Source of the DNA: Cristatella mucedo
Taxonomy: Eukaryota; Bryozoa; Phylactolaemata; Cristatellidae
Assembly: GCA_009760855.2 (NCBI GenBank)
Contig: WPIO01000314.1
Span: 1-64,000, forward strand
Direction: 5' to 3'
Length of the DNA stretch: 64,000 nt
The translations under genes and the position numbers were made by a program. A model generated the notes under the pieces. The model saw nothing but the letters and a program-made list of their open reading frames with translations. It was not told the DNA's origin and did no database searches. Below, one piece after another: positions 13,657 through 25,245 of this stretch. The stretch's first letter is position 1, and the number at the start of each line of letters is the position of its first letter.

Positions 13657-16070
13657 CTCTTCAGGCTTTACACTTTATGCGTTACGCTTTAGGCTATGTG
13701 CTTGGCACTGTAAGCTTTACGCATTATGCTTGACGCTTTACGCTTTCAACTGTTTGCTTTAGGCATTACGCTATGCGCTTTACGCTTTACGCTCAACGCA
13801 TTACGCTTTACGCTTTACGCTATACGCGCTTACGCTTTTACGCTTTACGCTTTACGCTTTACGGTTACGCTTTACGCTTTACGATTTCCGCTTTACGCTT
13901 TACGCTTTACGCTTTACGCTTTACGCTTTACGCTTTACGCTTTACGCTTTACGCTTTACGCTTTGTGCTTTACGCTTTACGCTTTACGCTTTACGCTTTA
14001 CGCTTTAACCTTTACGCTTTAAGCTTTAGGCTTTAGGCTTTTGGGGTTTAGGGTTTAATATTTACGCTTTACGGTTTAGGCTTTACGCTTTACGCTTTAC
14101 GCTTTACGCTTTACGCTTTGCGCTTTACGTTTTTTCTGCTCACTGCTTTACGCTTTACGCTTCACGCTTTATGCTTTACGCTTTACGCTTTACGCTCTAC
14201 GCTTTACGCTCGACGGTCAACAGTTTACGCTCAACGCTTTACGCTTTGCGATTTATGCTTTACTCTTTACGCGAAATGCTTGGCGCTTCAAGCTTTACGC
14301 TTTACGTTTTAAGCTATGCGCTTTACGCTTTACGATTTACGCTTTCTGCTTTACGCGTTCTGCATTTCGCTTTACGATTTCCGCTTCGCGCTGTACGCTT
14401 TACGTTTTCCGCTTTACGCTTTCCGCTTTACGTATTTCGCTTTACGCTTTACGCTTAACACTTTGCGATTTACGCTTTACGATTTCCACTTTACGCTTTA
14501 CGCTTTATGCTTTACGCTTTACGCTCTACGCTTTACGCTTTACGCTTTACGCTTTACGCTTTACGCTTGAGGTTTTTACGGTTTCGGGTTACGGGTTTAG
14601 GGTTTAGGCGTAAGGGTTTGGGGTTTATGGTTTAAGGCTTAGGGTTTAGGGTTTAGGGTTTAGGCTTGATACTTTACGCTTTAAGTATAAGCTTAATGCT
14701 TTACGGTTTACGCATTACACTATATGCTTTACTCTTTATGCGAAATGCTTAGCGTCTCAAGCTTTACGCTTTACGGTATACGCTTTACGCTTTAATCTTT
14801 CTGGTTAACGCTTTCTGCTTTCTGCTTTCTGTTTTCTGCTTTACAATTTCCGCTTTACGCTTTACGCTTCACGCTTTACGCTTTACGCTTTACGCTTTAC
14901 GCTTTACGCTTTACGCTTTACGCTTTACGCTTTACGATTTACCCTTTAGGCTCTAAGCTTAGCACATTAAGCTTTACGCTTTACGCTTTATGCATTACGC
15001 TTTAAGCTTTACGCTTTAACCTCTACGCTTTACGCTTTACGCTATTCGCTTTACGCTTCACGCTTTACGATTTACGACTTCCGCTTTACGCTTTACGCTT
15101 TACGCTTTCCACTTCAGGATTTACGCTTTACGCTTTACGCTTTGCGCTTTACGCTTTACGCTTTACGCATTACGCTTTACTCTTTATGGTCTACGCTTTA
15201 GGCTTTAGGCTTTACACTTTCCGCATTACGCTTTACGCTTTACGCTTTACGCTTTACGCTTTACGCTTTACGCTTTACGCTTTACGCTTTACGCTTTACG
15301 CTTTACGCTTTACGCTTTAGGCTTTAGGCTTTAGGCTTTACGCTTTACGCTTTACGCTTTACGCTTTACGCTTTACGCTTTACGCTTTACGCTTTCCGCT
15401 TTACGCTTTACGCTTTGGGCTTTCTGCTTTAGGCATTACGCTTTACCGTTTTCGATTTACGCTTTACGCTTTATGCTTTATGCTTTACGCTTTACGCTTT
15501 ACGCTTTACGCTTTACGCTTTACGCTTTCTGCTTAACGAATTACGCATTACGCTTTAGGTTTTGCGGTTTTGGGTTAAGGGTTTAGCCTTTTGGCTTTAG
15601 GGTTTTGGGTTTAGGGTTTAAGGCTTAGGGTTTAGGGTTTAGGTTTCAGTCTTAACGCTTTAGGCTTCAAATTGACGCTTTACGCCTATCGCCTTACGCT
15701 TAACGCTTTACACTTTATGCTTTACTCTTTACGCGAAATTTTTTGAGCTCCTAGCTTTAGGCTAAACGCTTTACGCTTTACGCTTCATGCTTTACGCTTT
15801 TCGCTTTACGCTTTCTGCTTTACGCTTTCTGCTTTACGCTTTCTGCTTTCCGCATTACGATTTACGCTTCAGGCTTCACACTTTACGCTTTATGCTTTAC
15901 TCTCTGTGCTTTACCCTTTATGCTGTATGCTTTACCCTTTACGCGTTACGCTTTACCCTTTAGGCTTTACGCTTTCTGCTTTACGCTTTACGCCTTAGGC
16001 TTAAGGTTTTCCGGTTTCGGGTTATGCGTTAAGATTGAAGCTTAAGGGATTGGGGTTAAGGGTTTAAGGC

Positions 16071-16114
16071 TTAGGGTTTAGGGTTTAGGGTTTAGGGTTT
16101 AGGGTTTAGGGTTT
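16071..16114 (+). repeat. TTTAGGG run (about 6 units, longest in window)
   Basis: The longest perfect TTTAGGG run here. Flanks match those at 247 and 7,573. Confidence 0.9.
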
Positions 16115-17592
16115 ATGCTTTACGATTTACGCTTTAAATATACGCTTAAGGCTTTACGCCTTAGGCTTTACACTTTATGCTTCACGCTTTACGCTATGTG
16201 CTTTGCACTGTAAGCTTTACGCATTATGCTTGACGCTTTACGCTTTCAGCTGTTTGCTTTACGCATTACGCTTTAAGCTATACGCTTTACGCTTTACGCA
16301 TTACGCTTTACGCTTTACGCTTTACGCTTTACGCTATACGCTTTACGCCTTACGCTTTACGCTTTAAGCTTCTCGCTTTACGCTTTACGCTTTACGCTTT
16401 ATGCTCTCTGCTTTACGCTTTACGCTTTATGCTTTAGGTTTTACGGTTTCGGGTTACGGGTTTAGGAATTAGGCTTTAGGGTTTGGGGTTTAGGGTTCAA
16501 GGCTTAGGGTTTAGGGTTTAGGCTTTACGCTTGATGCTTGACGCTTTACGCTTTACTATTATGCTTAACTCTTTATGCGAAATGCTTGGCGCTTCAAGCT
16601 TTACGCTTTACGCTTAATGTTTTCTGCGTTACGCTTTCTGCTTTCTGCTTTACGATTTCTGATTTACGCGTGACGCTGGAAGCTTTACGCTTTATGCTTT
16701 ACGCTTTATGCGTTACGCTTCATGCTTTACTCTTTACGCGAAATGCTTGGCACTTCAAGCTTTACGCTTTACACCTTACGCTTTGCGCTTTATGCTTCAC
16801 TCTTCACGCGAAATTCTTGGCGCTTCAAGCTTTCCACTTCACGCTTTACGCTATACGCTTTACGGTTTACGCTTTATGCTTTCTGCTTTCTGCTGTACGC
16901 TTTCTGCTTTCTGCTTTCCGATTTTCGATTCACGCTTGACGCTTGACGCTTTACGCTTTACGGTCTACGCTTTACGCTTTACGCTTTACGCTTTGCGCTT
17001 TATGCTTTACTCTTTACGCAAAATGCTTGGCGCTTCTAGCTTTACGCTTTACTCTTTACGCTTTTCGCTTTACGCTTTACGTTTTACGCTTTCTGCTTTA
17101 CTCTTTCTGTTTTCTGCTTTACGATTTCCGCTTTGCGCTTTACGCTTTACGCTTCACGCTTTACGCTTTACGCTTTACGCTTCACGCTTTACGCTTTACG
17201 CTTTACGCTTTACGCTTTACGCTTTACGCTTTACGCTTTACGATTTACGCTTTACGCTCTAAGCTTTGCGCTTTAAGCTTTACGCTTTACGCTTTACGCT
17301 TTACGCTTTACGCTTTACGCTTTAAGCTTTACGCTTTAACCTTTACGCTTTACGCTTTACGCTTTACGCTCTAAGCTTTGCGCTTTAAGCTTTACGCTTT
17401 ACGCTTTACGCTTTACGCTTTACGCTTTACGCTTTAAGCTTTACGCTTTAACCTATACGCTTTACGCTTTACGCTTTATGCTTTACGCTTTACGCTTTAC
17501 GCTTAACGCTTTACGCTTAACGCTTTACGCTTTTCGCTTTACGCTTTACGCTTTAGGGTTTGGGGGTTAGGGTTTTGAATTTAGGGTTTAGG

Positions 17593-20500
17593 ATAAAGCT
17601 GTCTTTGGTGCCGACGATATCGTCATTTTTACGGCCGATACGCTATCTCAAGCAGCCTATTTAGTCGCCCAAGCTGCCGCCACCTTTTTTATCGGAGACG
17701 ATATCGCGTGCTTTACTGGAGAAGCCGTCCCTCTTGTATACTATGCCATCTTACTTGCAGGATATTGTTCGCTTTATCTACCGATTTCTTTCATTTGGCC
17801 GGCAATACCGTCGTACTTAAATATGACGCTATTTCTATTGTCCGTAAAGCTGACTCAACGATGTCCAGGGCATGTGAGCCTTTCAACCCATGACTTCACA
17901 TTATTCGGCGTGCCAGTTCTCTTTTTGTTATAGCCGTATCTCGTGCGAACGATTCTGTTTCTCTAACGCATAAGGCAGTCTCTCTCGTGGACGACACTAT
18001 CTACATTACATCTTCTCTCGTCGCTCTAGCGGGCGATGCAAAATCTTTGTGAACGATGTCTTTTTTTTGCTTATTGTTCAGTGCATTAAGAAAATCCGCT
18101 GTATCGGTGTTGTATGCGTCACTCGTGCTTTACTCTTTATTTTCCCAGTCGCCAGAAGACGATGCTCTCTGTCTTCCGCATCGTGCAGTTACTCGGGCGC
18201 ACGATCGCTTCTCTTTTGCGATTGATGCAGTTACTCTCTCTTTATGCTTACTTCATTGCAATTGCTGCCGATGCCGTCTCTTCTGTGGATGATGGCCGTT
18301 CTTTTGAGGTCGTCGTTGTATCTCGTACGGATAGCGCCGTTTCAATCGCCAATCATGCGGTGTCAACACAAATCTCACCGCATCTGTCCAGAACGCCCTG
18401 GTGATTAAACGGTACTTTTCCACTTCATTTCTGATGTAGTAGAAGTCATCTCTAATAGGAATGGTTCCTTATCTCTAGATGATGACGCGGTATATCTTGC
18501 GCACGATTACGTTTCCCTTGCAGACGATGCCGTGTCCCTTGCAGCTCATTCCAAGGGCCAGGCTTGTGGTACTTTTTTTTATCGAAGACGCAGCCGTCCT
18601 CCTTACTGACGATTCCGTCCGTCTTGTGGACACGGGCGTCACTCTTACAGCGTATCCTTCGCTCTAGCAACCGATGTTATCCGACCTTCGGGCCATACCG
18701 TCGTACTTGTGGATTGCGCCCTTACTATCGTGGATATAGCAGTGCCTCAACAACACCCGGGGTATCTGTGCCGTTAATACTGCAGACACCACGGTATCTG
18801 TACATGATATTTCTCTTAAGGTCGTTCCAGTTTCCCTTGCAAATCATTCTGCCTCTCTACAGCACGACGCCGTCTCTCTTTTGGACAACATCACTCCCAT
18901 CACAGCTCCTTCTTTCGCTCTAGCTGATGATGCTGTATCGTATGCAAACGATTTCGTTGCTATTTGGGATAGCAGAGTTCATCAAGAACATCCGGTGTGT
19001 CGGTGCCCGACGCCAAAGAGACTCCCTATAATCATGCACTGCTACTTCTCATGCAGTTGTAGCCGTCACTCTTGCAAGCGATTCCGTGTGGCTAGAAAAT
19101 GATGCTGTCTCTCTCTTCCAAATCACGCTGTTTCTCAGGAGCGAGATGCCGTCGCTCTTGTGATCGATGCAGTCTTTCTCTCTTCAACCTTATTTCGTCG
19201 CTATTGCTGCCGATGCCGTCTGCTCTGTGGGCGATGGCCGCTCTATTAAGGAAGATGGCGTATCTCGTGTAGATGAAGCAGTATTTTTTGACGATGTTGC
19301 TGTGTCCTAACTAATCCCACCGTATCTGTGCAGCATGCCACAGTGATACAACAATATCTTGTTATGTCATTTCTCTTGCAGTCATAACCGTGTCTCATTA
19401 TAATTATTTCGCCTAGCTAGATGACGATGCTGTTTTTCTTTCAACGATGCCGTCTCTCTTTCGGACAAATCTGTCTCACTTGCCGACAATGTCGTCTGGG
19501 TTGCTGAAGATGCCGCGTCTATCACAGCTTACTCATTGGCTCAAGCTGCAGCTGCCTTCTCTATCGAAGACGAAGTTGTCTGCCTTACTGACGATGCCTT
19601 CCCTATTGTGGACGATACCGTCTCTCTTGCAGTGTATCCTTTGTTTAACCTACCGATGTCGTATATTGCGCAGACGATACCGTCGTACTTGGGCATGACG
19701 CCCTTTCTATTGTGTATAAAGCATCGTCTCAACGACACAAAGGGGATTTGTGCCATTCACAGCAGTGACTCCACGGCATCTTGGCTAGCGACTTCTCTCA
19801 GGGTAGTCGCCCTCTCTATTCTGCCCCTCTAAACCACGAAGCAGTCTCTATTTCGGACGACACCGTCCCCATCATTACAGCTTCTTCGGTCGCTCTAGTT
19901 GACGATGCCGTTTGTCCTCCAAACAATATCGTTTCTATTAGGGATAGGGCTGTCCATCAAGAACATCCGATGTATCGGCGCACCACGCCAGGGTGACTCT
20001 TGAGTTATTATGGATTGCTAGTTTTCATGCGAATGGAGTCGTCACTTTTGAGTACATTTCCGTGTCGCTAGAAGAGAATGCTGTCTCTCTTCCGCATTGT
20101 GCTCTTTCTTATTCACACGACGCCGTCTCCCTTGAAAACGATGCAGTCTCCATTCTCTATAACCTTGTTTCGTCTCAATTGCCGCCAATGCCGCCTCTTC
20201 GGCAGACAATGGCTGTTCCATTAAGGACAATAGTGTAGCTCGTGCCGATGATGCTGTTTCAATAGCCGATTATGCTGTGTCAGAGCGAATCTCACCGCAT
20301 CTGTGCACCACGCCCGGGTGATGTAACGGTATCTTTCAATGTCATTTCTTATGCATTCGTCGTCGACTCCAATAGGAACGATGTCGTCTATCCAGATGGC
20401 TATGCTGTATTTCTTGTGCACGACGTCGGCGCTTGAGCAGCGAGTCCTTTGCTCAGCTGCTGATGTCGTCTTTCATGCGGGTGATTCTGTCGTACATGGA

Positions 20501-23500
20501 GATAAATTCCTTGCTATTGTGAATAAAGCTGTGCCTCAACGCCACACAGGTTATCTATGCCGTTAACTAATGTAACACCACGGTATCATTGTGTGCAATT
20601 TCTCTCACGGTAGTAGCCCTCTCGCTTGCGAACGATTTTGTCTCTGTACAGCACAAAGCCGTCTCTCTTTGAGACGACATCGTCCCCATTACAGCTACTC
20701 CCGTGTTTCTAGCTGACGATGCTGTCTCTTTTTCAAACTGTGTCGTTTCTATTAGGGATAGCACTGTGCATCATAAATTTCCTGAGTATCGGTGCCCCAC
20801 GCTAAAGTGAATCCCTATTATCTTGCAATGCTACTTCTCGTGCAGTTGTAATTGTCACTTTTGCGAACGTTTCCGTGGCGCTAGAAGACGATGGTGTCTC
20901 TCTTTCGTATCACGCAGTTTCTTATTCGCTCGACGCTGTCTCTCTTAAAAACTATGCAGTCGCTCTCTTTTTAAGCTTGCTTCGTCGGTATTGCCGCCGT
21001 CGCCATATTTTCAGCGGAAGACGGCCGTTCCATTGAGGTCGATGCCGTATCTCATGTGTATGACGCCGTTTCTATTGCAGATAATGCTGCGTCTTAACTC
21101 CTACCACCGTATCTGTGCAGAACGTCCCAGTGATACAACGGTTACTGTCCAAGTCATTTCTCTAGCAGCCGTAGTAGTCTCTAAACAAGGAACAATTCCA
21201 TCTCCCAAGATGACGTTGCTTTCTTTCTTGTGCACGATGCCGTCTCTCTTGCCGAGATAGCCATCTCCTTCACCGACGATGTCGTCTCGCTTGCGCACGA
21301 TGCGGTGTCTCTTGCAGCTTATTGCACCGCTCAAGCTGCGGCTGCCTTCCCTATCAAAGACGAAGCCGTCTGCCTTACTGACGATACCGTCCCTCTTGTG
21401 GACCATTAACTCACTCTTGCAGCGTATCCTTCGCTCCACCTATCAATTATATATATATCCAGCGGATAGATATTCAGCGGGCGATACCCTCGTACTTGGG
21501 GTGACACCCTCTCTATTGTGTATAAAGCCGTGTGTCAACGATACCCAGGGTATCTGTGCCGTTCATCCCCGGGACTCCACTGTATCTTGGCGTGCCATTT
21601 CTTTCACTGTAGTTGCCGTCTCTCTTGTGGACAATCCTGTCTCTCTACAGCACGAAGCCGTCTTGCTTGCAGATGACGTCACCCCCATCACAGCTTCTTT
21701 CTTCGCACTAGTTGACGATGCTGTCTCTCCTGCAAATGAGGTCGTTTCTATTGGGTATAGCATGGTGCATCGAGAAAATCCGGAGTCTCGGTGCCCCATG
21801 CCATAGCCACTCTCCATTATCTTGCACTGCTACTTTTCATGCGGTTTTAGCCGTCACGCTTGCAAGCGTTTTCGTGTGGCTAGTAAAAGATGCTGTCGCT
21901 CTTCCAAATCGTGCAGTTCTTCAGGCGCACAATGCCGTTCTTCTTGTGAACGATGCAGTCTTACTCTCTCTTTAAGCTTATTTCGTCACACTCGCTGCCG
22001 CAACCACCTCTTCTGTGGAAGATGACTGTTTTATTGAGAGCGATGCCGTATCTTGTGTGGATGATGCCGTTTCTTTTGCTGATGTTGATGTGTCTCAACT
22101 GATCCCAACGTATCTGTCCTGCACGCTCCCGCAATACAACTGTAACTAGCCATGCCTTTTCTCTTCCAGCTGTTGTCCTCTCAAAAAAACTATTCCGACT
22201 CTCTAGATGACGATGTTGTATTTCTTGTGTGAGATTCCATATCTCTTGCCGACAAAGCCGCCTCCCTATCCGTCGATGTCGTCTCGCTTGCTGACGATGC
22301 TGTGTCTCTTGCAGCTTATTGCGCTACTCAGCCTACCGCACCTTCTCTTTCCACGAAAAATCTGTCTGCCTTACAGACGCTGCGGTCCCTCTTGTGGACG
22401 ATGAACTGACACTTGCAGCGTATCGTTCACTCTACCAATCGATGTCGTCTATTCTGAATGCGATACTGTCGTACTTGGGAATGACGCCCCCTTTATTGTG
22501 TATAAAGCCGTTTGTCAACTACGCCCAGGGTATCTGTGCCGTTCATCCCAGTGACTCCACGGTATCTTTGCGTACCATTCCTCTCAAGGTAGTTGCCGTC
22601 TCTCTTGCGAACGATACTGTCTCTCTACAGCACGAAGCAGTTTCGCTTGCAGACGACGTTGTATCCATCACAGTTTTTTCCTTCGCACTAGATGACGATG
22701 ATGTTTCCCTTGTGCACGATTTCGTTTCTATTGGGGTTTGCACTGTGCTTCAAGGAAATCTGGTGTATCGGTGCTTCACGCCAAAGAGACTCCCCGTTAC
22801 CTTGCACAGCTACTTCTCGTGCAGTTGTCACCGTAAGTCTTCCGAGCGATATCGTGTCGCTAGAAAACGATTCTGTCTCTCTCCCGCATTATGTAGTTTT
22901 TTAGGCTCACGATACCGTCCTTCTCCTTGTCGATGCAATCTCTTTCTCTTAAAGTCTATTTCGTCGCTATCGCTGTTTTTGCCGTATCTTCTGTGGACGT
23001 CGGCCATTTTATTGAGGTATATGGCTTATCTCGGGTGAATGACACAATTTGTATTGCCGATGATGCTCTGTCTCAACTAATCTCACCGAATCTGTGCAGC
23101 ACACCCCAGTGATACAAAGGTGTCTTGCCGTGTTATTTCCTTTGCTATCGTAGGCGTCTCTTGCGAACAATTATGTATTTCTGAGGCATGACGCAGTCTC
23201 TCCTAAAGAGGAAACCGTCCCCATTACAGCTTCTTCTCTTGCTTTAGCTGGTGATGCTGTCTCTCCCGCGAATGATGTCCTTTGTATTAAGGATAGGGCT
23301 GTGCATAAAAAATATCCGGTGTATTGTGCTCCACGCCAGGGTGAATCACCGTTATCTTGGGTTGCTATTTCTCATGCCGTTGCAGCCGTAACTCTTGCCT
23401 ACGATTCCGTTTTCGCTAGAAGACGATGCTGTCTTTCTTTCGAATTATGCCCTTTCTCAGGCGCACGATGCAGTCCTTCTGGCGATCGATGCTGATTCTC

Positions 23501-24326
23501 TCTCTCTCTCTCTTTAAGCTTATTTCGTTGCTATTGCTTCCGCTGCCGTCTCTTCTTTGGAAGATGGCCGTTCTATTGAAAACAGTGCCGTATCTCCTGT
23601 GGATGACGCCGTTTCTTTTGCCGATGTTGCTGTATCTAAAATAATCCTTCCGTCTCCGTATAGCACGCCCCAGCGATTCAACGGTATCTTGCCACGTCAT
23701 GGTTCTTGATGTCGTGCTCGTCTGTAATTGTAACAATTCAGTCTGTCTTGATGACGATGCTGTATTTATTGTGCACAATGCCGTCTCTCTTGCGGACAAA
23801 GCTGTCAAAGATGCTTCGATCTGCCAACCGATGTCGTCTATTCTGCGGCAATTCTGTCGTTCTAGGGGATGACACCATCTCTGTTTTGTATAAAGCAGTC
23901 TGTCAACGACACCCAGAGCATCTGTGCCGTTCCTCCCACTGACTCCACGGTATCTTGGAGTGCCATCCCTCTCACGGTAGTTGTTGTCTCTCTTGCAAAC
24001 GATTATGTCACTTTACACCACGAAGCCAACTCGCTTGCAGACGACGTCGCCAACCATCACAGTTTCTTCCTTTGCACTAGATGACGATGCTGTTTCCCTT
24101 GCGAACGGTGTGGTTCTATTGGGGTTTGCACTGTGCATCAAGAAAATTCGGTGCATTGGCGCCCCTTGCCGAAGAGACTCCCCGTTACCTTGCACTTCTA
24201 CTTCTCATCCAGTTGTAGCCTTCAGTGTTGCGAGCGATACCTTGTCTCTAGAAAAGGAGGCTGTCTCTCTTCAGCATCATGCAGTTTCTCCTAAGTACGA
24301 TGCTGTAGGTCTTGCGATCGATGCCG

Positions 24327-24393
<67 letters not shown>

Positions 24394-25245
24394 AAGCCTA
24401 TTTCATCTCTATTACTGGTGATGCCGTCTGTACCGTGGAATTTGAAGTTTTAATGAGGACGATGGTCAATCTCTTGTGGATGACTCCGTTTCTGTTGCTG
24501 ATGATGCTTTATCTTAACTAATCTTACTGAATATGTGGAGCACGCACCAATCATACAACGGTATCTTGCCATGTCATTTCTCCGGATGTCGTAGTCGTCA
24601 GTAATAGGAACGATTCCGTCTCTCTAAATAACGATGCTGTATTTATTGTGCACGATGCGGTCTCTCTTGCGAGTAAAGCTGTTTCTCTTGCAGACGATGT
24701 CGTCTCGGTCGCAGACGATTTACGTCATCTTGGATTGCCATTGCTCATCCGATAGTATCCGTAACTCTTGCAAACGATTTTGTGTCACTGGAAGAGGATG
24801 CTGTCTTTCTTCAGCATCATGCGATTTCTCAGGCGCACTATATCGTCCTTCTAGCAAACGATTCAGTCTCCCTTTCTCTTTAAGCTACTCCGTCACTATT
24901 TCTGCCGATGCCGTTTCTTCTTCAGACGACGGCCGTTCTATTTAGGACGACGCCGTCTCTCGTGTCGATGACGCTGTTTCTATTGCCGATGACGCTGTGT
25001 CTCAACAAATGCCACTGTTAAATGCCCATTTCATATAACGAAATCTTGCCAGTTCATTTCTTATGTAGTCGTAGTCACCTCTAATAGCAATGATTACGTC
25101 TCTCTAGATGACGATGCTGTATTTCTTGTGCACGATGCCGACTCTCTTGCGGATAAAGCCGTCTCGCTTGCCGTCGTTGTCGTCTCGCTTGCTGACGATA
25201 CCGTGTCTCTTGCAGCTTATTCCGTCGGTCATGCTACCGCCGCCT
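17593..25245 (+). repeat. ~21-bp minisatellite in ~0.98 kb higher-order repeats, + orientation
   Basis: The basic unit resembles GACGATGCCGTCTCTCTTGC, with diverged copies throughout. One frame reads DDAVSLA-like heptapeptides, but 1-2 bp length changes break the frame constantly and no long conserved ORF exists. A landmark like CAACGACACCCAGGGTATCT recurs near 17,851, 18,745, 19,731, 20,533, 21,534, 22,515 and 23,895, so the larger unit is usually about 0.8-1.0 kb. Other shared blocks are GCAGCTTATTCGCTCAAGCT-like and CCACGGTATCTTGG-like. I consider it non-coding satellite. No gene or RNA is supported here. Confidence 0.85.
24327..24391 (+). repeat. (TC)n microsatellite
   Basis: Almost pure TC dinucleotide run expanded from the TCTCTCTC present in the satellite unit. 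A shorter version lies at about 23,502-23,516. Confidence 0.95.

Larger units (their letters stand above)
1..17592. repeat. TTTACGC heptamer array with interspersed TTTAGGG (subtelomere-like)
   Basis: The whole stretch is built from TTTACGC and one- or two-base variants (TTTATGC, TTTAAGC, TTTAGGC, TTTCTGC, TTTCCGC), broken by short blocks of TTTAGGG. All TTTAGGG runs are G-rich on the + strand, so the array has one polarity. Recurring landmark blocks give a higher-order structure: a 'gtgctttgcactgtaagc' block lies near 364, 3,005, 5,096, 7,695, 8,835, 10,925, 13,697 and 16,199. Because 7 bp times 3 equals 21 bp, the array stays open in several frames and yields spurious LRFTLYA-like peptides. 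TTTAGGG is a known telomere unit of plants, green algae and dinoflagellates; TTTACGC is not one I know. The array gives way to the satellite at about 17,590. I see no gene in it. Confidence 0.93.

Noticed and set aside
368-17374. Dozens of open frames of 60-184 codons reading LRFTLYA-type repeats
   Set aside because: They are stop-poor by-products of a 7-bp tandem repeat, open in several frames at once, with no conserved start, end or non-repetitive domain.
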